Assembly: GCA_002239065.1 (NCBI GenBank)
Contig: MPNO01000039.1
Coordinates: forward strand, 1 to 44,262
Reading direction: 5' to 3'
DNA length: 44,262 nt
Origin: Defluviicoccus sp. bin129
GTDB lineage: Bacteria > Pseudomonadota > Alphaproteobacteria > MPNO01
Below the pieces are notes generated by a model. That model was not told where the DNA came from, searched no databases, and saw only the letters and a list, made by a program, of their open reading frames with translations. A program made the position numbers and the translations under genes. This document shows positions 26,246 through 33,804 of this stretch, piece after piece. Positions within the stretch are counted from its first letter, which is position 1, and the number at the start of each line of letters is the position of its first letter.

Positions 26246-27172
26246 TCAGGTGGTCACCGACAGGAAATTCTCGTTGAGCTTACGGTCGTAATAAAAGATC
26301 GCGCGCCCGATGTCGTCCTCGGTCCAGGTCAGCACCGGCCGGTCGGGGTAGAAGATATAGCCGCCGCAGAAGGTCTCGTTGCGGTTGCCCGACGGGTCGA
26401 AGAAATAGATCGTCCCGCCGCGCGTGATCCCGTGCCTCGTCGGGCCGATATCGAGCGGCACCCGGTGCTTGGCGATGAGGTCGGCGCAGAGCTGGATGTC
26501 GTGCCAGGACTCGATGAAGAACGAGGCGTGGTGGAACCGATCCTTCTCCGGCGAGCGGATGAAGGCCACGTCATGCGGCTTGGTCGCGGCCGTCATGAAC
26601 GCGCCGATCATGGTCTGCCGGTCGGGGGTGACGACCTGTTCGGCCATCCTGAGGCCCAGCACCTCGGTGAACAGCCTGACCGTGCCGTCGAGGTCGTCGC
26701 CGTAGAGCAGGCAGTGGTCGAAGCGGGAGGGCTTCATCCCCTTCAGATCGTCGGGCCAGACTTCCGGATTGTCGAGCGACATGCCGTTGCCGACCTGCTC
26801 CATCCCGGCGTAGAGCTCGATGGTGTGGCCGGTCGGCACGACGAATTGCAGCCGCTCGCCGGTCGCCTCGTCCTGGCCTTCGGGGATGCGGGTCACGGTG
26901 ACGCCCGAATCCTCGAGCCGGCGCTCGAAATCGTCGAGCGCGTCGCCATCCGAGACCTTGAACCCCATATGGTCCATGCCCGGGCTCTCGGCCTCGCGCA
27001 GCACGATGCTGTGATGGTCGTGCTCGTCCCACGCCTTGAGATAGACCCGTCCGTCTTTCCCCTCGGCGGTCTGCAACAGGCCGATGATGTTGGTGTAGTG
27101 GTTGAGCGCCGGCGCCATCTCGGTAACCCGGATCTGCACCCTGCCCGCGCGCATCACCCCGGTGATCGCCAT
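26246..27172 (-). CDS. Catechol 2,3-dioxygenase (XylE-like, extradiol type I)
   Basis: A 308-residue two-module VOC enzyme that opens catechol between C2 and C3 to 2-hydroxymuconic semialdehyde using Fe(II). The iron ligands are His153 (FDHCLLYG), His214 (DRFHHASFF) and Glu266 (SGNRNETFCGG), nearly the same numbers as in XylE. The active-site His247 (GPTRHGITRG) and Tyr256 (TIYFFDP) are present, as is the C-terminal TEDDIGRAIFYYDR. GGGAGGG precedes the ATG at 27172. It lies upstream of two hydrolases on the same strand and is divergent from modA. Confidence 0.93.
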   Translation of the reverse strand: MAITGVMRAGRVQIRVTEMAPALNHYTNIIGLLQTAEGKDGRVYLKAWDEHDHHSIVLREAESPGMDHMGFKVSDGDALDDFERRLEDSGVTVTRIPEGQDEATGERLQFVVPTGHTIELYAGMEQVGNGMSLDNPEVWPDDLKGMKPSRFDHCLLYGDDLDGTVRLFTEVLGLRMAEQVVTPDRQTMIGAFMTAATKPHDVAFIRSPEKDRFHHASFFIESWHDIQLCADLIAKHRVPLDIGPTRHGITRGGTIYFFDPSGNRNETFCGGYIFYPDRPVLTWTEDDIGRAIFYYDRKLNENFLSVTT

Positions 27173-27294
27173 TCTTCCCTCCCGTACGATTGCCGCGCCG
27201 GGATAGTTTCCGCCCGGCCGCGGGCGAGCGTCAAGGCGATCCGCAAGCGGGAATACCATTTGCCAAAGCCGGCAAGGCGGACCGATATTCCCGA

Positions 27295-27308
27295 CCGTCA
27301 ATTGACGG
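27295..27308. promoter_or_regulatory. Perfect palindrome upstream of modA
   Basis: CCGTCAATTGACGG is a perfect 14-base palindrome, 22 bases before the modA ATG, in the divergent spacer between the catechol dioxygenase and modA. It does not resemble the ModE or Mo-box consensus. It could be an operator for modABC, the dioxygenase, or both. Confidence 0.45.
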
Positions 27309-27330
27309 GCATCCAACGGGTTCGGAGTCG

Positions 27331-28092
27331 ATGTCGAGACGCCTTCTCCATGCGGCGCTCTTCGCCGCGGCGCTCTGCGCGGTCGCCGCGCCCCGCGCGT
27401 CGGCGGCCGACGTGCTGGTGTTCGCCGCCGCGAGCCTCAAGACCGCGCTCGACGACGTGGCCCGCCAGTGGCGGGCGAAGACGGGAACCGGGCCCACCGT
27501 CTCCTACGCCGCGAGCTCGACGCTCGCCCGCCAGATCCTGCGCGGCGCGCCGGCCGACATCTTCGTCTCCGCCAACCGGGAGTGGATGGACGCGCTGGAG
27601 CGGGACGGTCTGATCCGCCGCGAGACCCGCCGCGACCTTTTGGGCAACCGGCTGGTGCTGGTCGCGCATGGCGGCGGGCGGGCGCCGATTCCGATCGGCG
27701 AGCTCCCCGCCCGGCTCGACGGCGGACGCCTGGCGATGGCGCTGGTGGACGCCGTGCCGGCGGGGATCTACGGCCGCCAGGCGCTGACCGCGCTCGGCAT
27801 CTGGGACCGGGTCGCGCCGCTGGTGGTGCAGGCCGACAACGTGCGCGCGGCGCTCGCCTTCGTCGCGCGCGGCGAGGCGCCGTTCGGCATCGTCTACGCG
27901 ACCGACGCGGCGGCATCCGACCGGGTCAGCGCGGTCGCCGCCCTTCCGGCGGCAAGCCACCGGCCGATCGTCTATCCGGCGGCGCTCGCGGCGGGGAGGG
28001 CGAACCGGAAGGCCGAAGCGTTCTACGCGCATCTGTTCTCGGAAGCGGCGCGGCCGCTCTTCGAACGCCAGGGCTTCACGGCGGTCGAGTAG
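27331..28092 (+). CDS. modA: Molybdate ABC transporter substrate-binding protein
   Basis: A 253-residue periplasmic binding protein for molybdate or tungstate. A signal peptide (MSRRLLHAALFAAALCAVA) is followed by the ModA opening ADVLVFAAASLKTALDDVA, in which the Ser binds the oxyanion; ASSTLARQILRGAPADIFVSAN, LVDAVPAGIYGRQAL and FGIVYATDA follow. The ATG at 27331 has GGAG upstream. It is first of modABC, with a 7-base gap to modB. Molybdate is needed for the hydroxylase at 1737-5361 in this same window. Confidence 0.93.
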   Translation: MSRRLLHAALFAAALCAVAAPRASAADVLVFAAASLKTALDDVARQWRAKTGTGPTVSYAASSTLARQILRGAPADIFVSANREWMDALERDGLIRRETRRDLLGNRLVLVAHGGGRAPIPIGELPARLDGGRLAMALVDAVPAGIYGRQALTALGIWDRVAPLVVQADNVRAALAFVARGEAPFGIVYATDAAASDRVSAVAALPAASHRPIVYPAALAAGRANRKAEAFYAHLFSEAARPLFERQGFTAVE

Positions 28093-28099
28093 AGCGGCG

Positions 28100-28798
28100 A
28101 TGCTGGACTGGCTCTCGGCGGAGGAATGGACGGCGGTCAGGCTGTCGCTCCGGGTCGCGTTCTGGGCGACGCTCGCGAGCCTTCCCTTCGGCGTGGCGAC
28201 GGCGTTCCTGCTCGCGCGCGGCCGCTTCTGGGGACGCCAGGTGCTCAACCTCCTGGTCCACCTGCCGCTGGTCATCCCGCCGGTCGCGACCGGGTATCTC
28301 CTGTTGATCCTGTTCGGCCGGCAGGGGCCGCTCGGCGGGTTTCTCGCGGAGAATTTCGGTATCGTGTTCGCCTTCCGCTGGACCGGGGCGGCGCTCGCCG
28401 CCGCGATCATGGCGTTCCCGCTGATGGTGCGGGCAATCTGGCTCGCCATGGAGGCGGTCGATGCGAGGCTGGAGGAAGCCGCGGCGACGCTCGGCGCCAA
28501 CCGGGTCTGGACCTTCTTCGTGGTCACCCTGCCTCTGATCCTGCCCGGCATCGTCGCCGGCGCCATCCTCGCCTTCGCCAAGGCGATGGGCGAGTTCGGC
28601 GCCACCATCACCTTCGTCTCCAACATCCCGGGCGAGACCCAGACCCTGCCGTCGGCGATCTACGCCTTTCTCCAGGTGCCGGGCGGGGAATCGTCCGCCG
28701 TCAGTCTGGTGATCGTCTCGATCGTCGTCGCGATGGCCGCGCTGCTCGCCTCCGAGTTCGTCTCGCGGCGCATCGCCCGCTGGATCGCCGCGAGATGA
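28100..28798 (+). CDS. modB: Molybdate ABC transporter permease
   Basis: A 232-residue inner-membrane protein with about five hydrophobic segments. Family segments include PLVIPPVATGYLLLILFGRQGPLG and the EAA loop VDARLEEAAATLGANRVWTFF that docks on ModC, then AFAKAMGEFGATITFVSNIPGETQTLP. The normal length is about 230 residues. Its stop overlaps the modC start (ATGA at 28795-28798), so the two are translationally coupled. Confidence 0.94.
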   Translation: MLDWLSAEEWTAVRLSLRVAFWATLASLPFGVATAFLLARGRFWGRQVLNLLVHLPLVIPPVATGYLLLILFGRQGPLGGFLAENFGIVFAFRWTGAALAAAIMAFPLMVRAIWLAMEAVDARLEEAAATLGANRVWTFFVVTLPLILPGIVAGAILAFAKAMGEFGATITFVSNIPGETQTLPSAIYAFLQVPGGESSAVSLVIVSIVVAMAALLASEFVSRRIARWIAAR

Positions 28799-29994
28799 GC
28801 CTCGACGTCTCGCTGCGCCACCGCTACGAAGGCTTCGCGCTCGATGCCGACTTCTCCGCGCCGGACGGCATAACCGCGCTGTTCGGGCGCTCGGGCGCCG
28901 GCAAGACGACCGTGGTCGAGGCGATCGCGGGCCTCCTGCAACCCGATGAGGGCCGGGTGTCGGCGGCGGACACGGTGCTGCTCGACACCGGGCGCGGCAT
29001 TTCGCTTCCCGCGCATCGCCGCCGGGTGGGCTACGTGTTCCAGGAGGGGCGGCTGTTCCCCCATCTGACGGTGCGCCAGAACCTCGCCTTCGGCCGCTGG
29101 TTCGCGCCGCGCGGCGCCGGGGCCGAAGAGATCGGGCGTGTCGTCGATATCCTCGGCATCGGCCATCTCCTCGACCGCCGGCCGGGGCGGCTATCGGGCG
29201 GCGAGAAACAGCGCGTCGCGATCGGCCGGGCGTTGTTGAGCGCGCCCCGCATCCTGCTGATGGACGAGCCGCTGGCCGCGCTCGACGAGCCGCGCAAGGC
29301 GGAGATCCTGCCCTATCTCCAGCGCCTCAGGACGGAAACCCGGATCCCGATCCTCTATGTCAGCCACTCGGTCGCCGAGATCGTCCATCTCGCGACCACC
29401 ATGGTGGCGATGAGCCGCGGCCGCGTGGCGCGGGCGGGGCCGGCGGCGGAGGTGCTGTCCGATCCGGCGGCGGTGCCCTATATCGGCATCGCCGAAGCGG
29501 GCGCGGTGCTGACCGCGACCGTCGTCGGCCACGACCGGGCGGACGGGCTCAGCGTGCTCGCGGTCAGCGGCGGGGGGGGTGCGCCGCCCCCGGGCGGGGG
29601 GGCGGGGCGGCCCGCGCCGGCGGGCGGCACCGACGGGGCGGGCGGGCTCAGGGTGCTCGCGGTCAGCGGCGGGCGGCTTCCCCTGCCGCATGTCGAGGCG
29701 CCGGTCGGCACCGCGCTCTGGCTTCGCATCCACGCCAAGGACGTGATCATCGCGACCGAGGAGCCGGCGGGGCTGAGCGCCCTCAACGTGCTTCCGGCGA
29801 CGGTGAGCGCGATCCACGAGGGCGAGGGTCCGGGCGCGGCGGTCGGGCTGGTATCCGGCGAGGACCGCCTGCTCGCCCGCGTGACGCGGCGCTCGGTCCG
29901 CGCGCTCGGCCTCGCCCCGGGCAAGAAGTGCTACGCCATCGTCAACTCGACCGCGGTTGCGCGCAGCGACATCGGCGGGCTGGAGACGGGCTAG
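28795..29994 (+). CDS. modC: Molybdate ABC transporter ATP-binding protein
   Basis: A 399-residue ATPase, longer than the usual 350-370. Walker A is FGRSGAGKTT, the signature LSGGEKQRVAIGRAL, Walker B LLMDEPLAALDEP, and the switch His is in VSHSVAEIV. The C-terminal mop-like domain (LWLRIHAKDVIIA, LNVLPATVSAI) binds molybdate in relatives. Thirty-three residues in the linker are an in-frame partial duplication: GLSVLAVSGG and GLRVLAVSGG lie 99 bases apart around a G/C-rich patch (29571-29643). Without it the length is normal. The end overlaps the convergent M20 gene by four bases. Confidence 0.92.
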   Translation: MSLDVSLRHRYEGFALDADFSAPDGITALFGRSGAGKTTVVEAIAGLLQPDEGRVSAADTVLLDTGRGISLPAHRRRVGYVFQEGRLFPHLTVRQNLAFGRWFAPRGAGAEEIGRVVDILGIGHLLDRRPGRLSGGEKQRVAIGRALLSAPRILLMDEPLAALDEPRKAEILPYLQRLRTETRIPILYVSHSVAEIVHLATTMVAMSRGRVARAGPAAEVLSDPAAVPYIGIAEAGAVLTATVVGHDRADGLSVLAVSGGGGAPPPGGGAGRPAPAGGTDGAGGLRVLAVSGGRLPLPHVEAPVGTALWLRIHAKDVIIATEEPAGLSALNVLPATVSAIHEGEGPGAAVGLVSGEDRLLARVTRRSVRALGLAPGKKCYAIVNSTAVARSDIGGLETG

Positions 29995-31328
29995 GCCATC
30001 TCCTCCCGCTCCCGCGTACAGGTATCGACCAGGGCGTGGGCGTAGACCCGGGTCAGGCGTTCGAGGTCGCCGATGCGGCAGGCGTCGAACATCGGCGGCC
30101 AGCCCGGCTCCGGCTCGGCCATGCCGGGGAGCCCGATCCGCGCGGTGGGGATTCCCGCGCCTCTCAGGATCGCCCCGTCGGTGGTGCCGCTGAGCCCGCC
30201 GACCACGATCGGCCGCCCCTCCACCGCCTCGACCGCGGCGGACGCCGAGCGGACGATCCAGTTTCCGGGCTCGGTGCGCGATCCCGGGGTGGCGAGCAGC
30301 ATCTCGACGCCGATCTCGATCCCGTCGCCCCGGATGTCGGCGATCAGCGCCTCGAACGCGCGCCGCAGCTCGATGGGGCGGGTGACCGCGTTGGTGTGGA
30401 TGTTGACATAGAGCACGCAGATGCCGGGGATGAATTCGGGCTTGAACGGCCAGCCCGCCTCGATCCCGCCGACGGTTCCCTGCGGCGCGATCTGGCCCCT
30501 TGTGTGACGCTTCGTGTAGTCGGCGATCCAGTCCTCGATCCTGGGCACGACCCGGGCGGCGTCGACGATCGGGTTGCGGTTGGGCTGGATGTGGCGCAGG
30601 CCGGAATAGCACAGCTCGCCCATGATCGTGACCCTGAACCAGCACTCGCCCGGCTCCTCCCAGACGATGCCGTAGCCCGGCTTGGTGCTGATGCAGTAAT
30701 CGGCGGCGAGCCCGTGCTTCAGCATGTACTCGCAGCCCACGCCGAAGCCCTGGTAGCGGCGGCCGCGATAGGCGCGCATCAGCCCCTCGACCGGACCCTT
30801 GTGGATCCCGCCGGCGGCGATGCCGATGCCGGCCCTGCCCTTGAGCGGGATGCCGGCCCTGAGCGCCGCGTCGAGCGCGGCGATGGCGCAGACCGTGCTG
30901 CCCTTCGGGTTCTGCACGCCGAGGCCGTAGAGCAGGTCGCCGCCGCGCTGCAGGCGCGGTTCCAGGTCGGGCCGCGGGCGCCCGCCGGTCATCTGGGCGT
31001 CCTCGCGGGGATCGGCGCTGAAGGTGGTGTCGAGATGGCCGTAGAAGAGCAGGTCGGCGCCGCCGCCGCCGCTGCCCGCGATCCGGCCGATGGCGTTGCC
31101 GCGATGCCTGGTCATCGGCTGGTAGCTCGCGTCGATCCCGCGCCCGTTCATGGTCTCGGCGAAGAACTCCGCGAGCGAGCGCTCCTCGCCGGTGCGGCTC
31201 GGGATGGCGACCGCGCGTTCGAGCGTCCCCAGCAGGAAATCGCGGTCGATGGCCTCGAACGCGGAGGCGATCCAGCCCTGCTGCCGCGAAGACAGCGGTG
31301 CCGGCGGGCCAGGGGTCTCGCCGGTCAT
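29991..31328 (-). CDS. M20 family peptidase/deacylase
   Basis: A 445-residue metallohydrolase of the M20 family (ArgE/DapE/carboxypeptidase G2 type). The first metal motif is YGHLDTTFS; YGLGVQNPKGSTVCAIAALDAAL follows, then a dimerisation domain and the C-terminal GGLSGTTDGAILRGAGIPTARIG. It likely cleaves an amide or acyl bond in the cytoplasm. The ATG at 31328 overlaps the stop of the LigB-like gene (ATGA), which ties it to ring-cleavage chemistry, perhaps an amide-linked aromatic or a later deacylation. An alternative start 7 codons upstream is less likely. Confidence 0.85.
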   Translation of the reverse strand: MTGETPGPPAPLSSRQQGWIASAFEAIDRDFLLGTLERAVAIPSRTGEERSLAEFFAETMNGRGIDASYQPMTRHRGNAIGRIAGSGGGGADLLFYGHLDTTFSADPREDAQMTGGRPRPDLEPRLQRGGDLLYGLGVQNPKGSTVCAIAALDAALRAGIPLKGRAGIGIAAGGIHKGPVEGLMRAYRGRRYQGFGVGCEYMLKHGLAADYCISTKPGYGIVWEEPGECWFRVTIMGELCYSGLRHIQPNRNPIVDAARVVPRIEDWIADYTKRHTRGQIAPQGTVGGIEAGWPFKPEFIPGICVLYVNIHTNAVTRPIELRRAFEALIADIRGDGIEIGVEMLLATPGSRTEPGNWIVRSASAAVEAVEGRPIVVGGLSGTTDGAILRGAGIPTARIGLPGMAEPEPGWPPMFDACRIGDLERLTRVYAHALVDTCTREREEMA

Positions 31329-32467
31329 GGACGCATGACCGCGAAGCACTTGTTCGAATTCAGCGCCCAGCTCTCGATATAGTCGACGATCTCGGCCCCG
31401 GCGCCGAGCTCCGTCATCGCGCCGGCGAGCAGGATCCAGTTGCGGAATTCGTGCTGGCCGGCGCTCTCGATCTCCTCATGCGTCAGGTCGCGCCAGCTGG
31501 CGAAGCGCCCGCCGCGCAGCTCTTCCAGCCGCTTCCGGTCGCCCTCGTGGTCGGGCCAGATCCAGTGGTTCCTGGCGGTCAGGAACGCGTGCGACCAGCT
31601 CGACGAGGCGATCAGCGCGACCCGCCAGGGCGAGTCCGCCAGCACGCGCGCGATCGCACTCCCGAGGTCGAAACAGGCGCGTGCGGACGGCGCCGGCGGG
31701 GCGCGGGGGGGGGGGGCCCCCCCCCGGGGGCCGCCGCCCGCCCGCGGGGGTTCGAACGGGGCGCGGGGGGCCGGCGCGGGCGGGCCGCGGGGGGCGGCCC
31801 CCCCGCCGGGTGCGCTCTGGCCGCCACGGGTGCGGATCAGCTCGCCGCCGTAGCAGTTGACGTGGAACGGGACCAGCCTGTGGGCGAAGCCGGTCCGCGC
31901 ATGGTCGAGGAACAGCAGCGTGTTGATGAACGCGTGCGCCAGGCCCTTCGCGTGCCGCAGGCGGTAGGCATAGGGGATGTCGATGCCGCGCTCGCTCAGC
32001 TTCTCGACCAGCCAGGCGGCGCCCTCCGGATGGCCGCGGTGGCGGAACTCCTTGTCTTCCGGTTCGTCCCAGGCGTTGGGCGGGTCGGGCCGGTCGGGGT
32101 TCTGTAGGTGCGGCGTCGAGACGAAATTTTCCGCGATATAGGCGCAGAACGGCGGCACCACGTCCTCGACGAAATTCTCGTACTGGTCGTCGCCCCACAT
32201 GACGACGAAGTCGGGGGCGAAGGAATCGAGCTCGCGCTTCATGCGGTCGAAGGCCTCCCAGTGGCGCTTGCGGTGGATCGCGGCCGCCGCCGCGCCCCGG
32301 TCTTCGCCCCATTCGTCGCGCATCGGCTCCGGCCAGTTGGCTGGGTCCTTCATCGCTTCCGGGACGTCGCCCCCCTTCAGCGTCCGCTGGAGGAACACGC
32401 TCATCTCCGCGTCGACGAAGCGCAGCCCGGTGTAATGGGTCATGCCGAGACCGAGGATTTCCGCCAT
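31325..32467 (-). CDS. LigB-type class III extradiol dioxygenase-like protein
   Basis: A 380-residue protein of the LigB fold, which uses Fe(II) to open catechol-type rings. It opens with MAEILGLGMTHYTG (His11 a probable ligand) and has FAPDFVVMWGDDQYENF, VPFHVNCYGGELI and, near the end, ALIASSSWSHAFL. About 50 residues of Gly/Pro/Arg between ELIRTRGG and SARACFDLG derive from a G/C homopolymer patch at 31690-31815 and are probably not real; without them the length suits the family. GGGAAGGG precedes the ATG. It lies 23 bases after the Rieske oxygenase gene and overlaps the M20 gene. Confidence 0.82.
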   Translation of the reverse strand: MAEILGLGMTHYTGLRFVDAEMSVFLQRTLKGGDVPEAMKDPANWPEPMRDEWGEDRGAAAAAIHRKRHWEAFDRMKRELDSFAPDFVVMWGDDQYENFVEDVVPPFCAYIAENFVSTPHLQNPDRPDPPNAWDEPEDKEFRHRGHPEGAAWLVEKLSERGIDIPYAYRLRHAKGLAHAFINTLLFLDHARTGFAHRLVPFHVNCYGGELIRTRGGQSAPGGGAAPRGPPAPAPRAPFEPPRAGGGPRGGAPPPRAPPAPSARACFDLGSAIARVLADSPWRVALIASSSWSHAFLTARNHWIWPDHEGDRKRLEELRGGRFASWRDLTHEEIESAGQHEFRNWILLAGAMTELGAGAEIVDYIESWALNSNKCFAVMRP

Positions 32468-32490
32468 GTCGTCCCTTCCCCGCGGTTCGG

Positions 32491-33672
32491 TCAGCCGCCC
32501 GCCGGCGGCTCGCGCGGGTCGGGCATGCCGCGCGCGGTCAACAGCAATCGCCGCCAGCGGACCAGCTGGCCGTCGCTGGCCGACAGCGTCTCGGGCGCGC
32601 CGTAGTCCTGCGCTTCCATCACCCGGTAGTCCTGGGTCGAGAAGTTGATGTTGAGCGCCCAGTTGCGGAACAAATGGTAATAGGCGGCGCGCAGCGCGCG
32701 GCCGAGCCGGGTCCTGCGCCGCGCCGCATGGATGTAGAAGACGCGCGTGGTGTCCGCGTCGATCGGCACGCAGAACCGGGTGAACATCTGGCCGCCGAAA
32801 TCGAAGCGGAACATGCTCGGCAAATGATGCCCGGCCGAGCGCACGTAGCGGCCGTCGACCTTGCTGTGCATGCCCCACTCCTCGTTGTCCTCGAGGAACG
32901 GGCGCGCGCTCCGGATGCGCGCGTTGCGCCAGGCGAAGATCCATAGCCACAGCCTGCGCCATTCGGTCTTCGGCCAGTAGTGGTTGAGCCCCGGATAGAA
33001 TTCGCGCCCGGTGCGCGGCTTCTCCCTGAGATAGCCGATCGCCGCCCTGCCGTTGACGATGCGCGGCGAATAGCCGGTGCGGCCGAATTGCTGGTAGGGC
33101 TCCATCAGCTGGAGGACCGCGTTGCGGTGCACGTACATGACATGCGAATCGAGCGAGTTTTCCAGCGCCACCCGCCAGTTCACGTCCCACTGTCGAGACG
33201 AGACGAACAGCGCCGTCTCCCGGCCCTCCAGGAACTCGGGCGGGATCTCGTCCTCGACCGGCGCCGGGTCGCCCTGGCCCATCCAGACGAAGACCAGCCC
33301 CTTGTACTCCGCCGTCGGGTAGACCCTGAGCCTGACCTTGCCGGGCATCGCGCTCTCGGGGCCTTCGGAGAGCACGGCGACGCATTCGCCCGCCTCGTCG
33401 AACACCCAGCCGTGATAGGGGCAGGCGACGGTCCCCCGGTAATGACAGACCCCGCGCATCAGCGAGCCGCCGCGATGCGGGCAGGTGTTGGCGGCGGCCA
33501 CCACCCGGCCGTCCCTGCCCCGGAACAGCACCAGCGTCTCGCCCAGCATGCGGACGCCGACGGGGCGCCCGCGCACCTTGCGGGCGAGGCTCGCCGGGTA
33601 CCAGTATTCGGTCAGCCCGAGCTCGGGAATCTGGGTCTTGATCGCCGACGAACGGCTCTGGCTGTCGCTCAT
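32491..33672 (-). CDS. Rieske non-heme iron oxygenase, catalytic subunit
   Basis: A 393-residue ring-hydroxylating or O-demethylating oxygenase. The Rieske cluster ligands are Cys64/His66 (CPHRGG) and Cys84/His87 (CPYHGW). The mononuclear iron site is ENSLDSHVMYVHRN (Asp175 area, His177, His182). The single-chain size resembles vanillate demethylase or phthalate-type oxygenases. No reductase or ferredoxin gene is adjacent. With the LigB-like and M20 genes directly downstream, oxygenation then ring cleavage of an aromatic is implied. It is divergent from an MFS permease that may import the substrate. Confidence 0.92.
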   Translation of the reverse strand: MSDSQSRSSAIKTQIPELGLTEYWYPASLARKVRGRPVGVRMLGETLVLFRGRDGRVVAAANTCPHRGGSLMRGVCHYRGTVACPYHGWVFDEAGECVAVLSEGPESAMPGKVRLRVYPTAEYKGLVFVWMGQGDPAPVEDEIPPEFLEGRETALFVSSRQWDVNWRVALENSLDSHVMYVHRNAVLQLMEPYQQFGRTGYSPRIVNGRAAIGYLREKPRTGREFYPGLNHYWPKTEWRRLWLWIFAWRNARIRSARPFLEDNEEWGMHSKVDGRYVRSAGHHLPSMFRFDFGGQMFTRFCVPIDADTTRVFYIHAARRRTRLGRALRAAYYHLFRNWALNINFSTQDYRVMEAQDYGAPETLSASDGQLVRWRRLLLTARGMPDPREPPAGG

Positions 33673-33727
33673 CCCAAGCCTCCGGCCGGCAGTTAAGCAG
33701 CAAACGCGCGGATTGGACAGGTTTGCC

Positions 33728-33750
33728 TCCAGCCGGGCGCGCCGGCTGGA
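33728..33750. promoter_or_regulatory. Inverted repeat between Rieske and MFS genes
   Basis: TCCAGCCGG and CCGGCTGGA are perfect 9-base inverted arms around GCGCG, in the 132-base divergent spacer. Its place suits an operator that controls both the oxygenase operon and the permease. The regulator is unknown. Confidence 0.45.
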
Positions 33751-33804
33751 CCGGTATCCGACCCTCGCCTAGTGTCGCCGGGCCGGGACGGGCGGGGGGA
33801 TCGG

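Noticed and set aside
27295..27308. ModE-type Mo-box
   Set aside because: The palindrome has no similarity to the known ModE half-sites.
31690..31815. Functional Gly/Pro linker or G-quadruplex in the LigB-like gene
   Set aside because: Similar G/C-run patches in three other unrelated genes make an error or slippage more likely than function.
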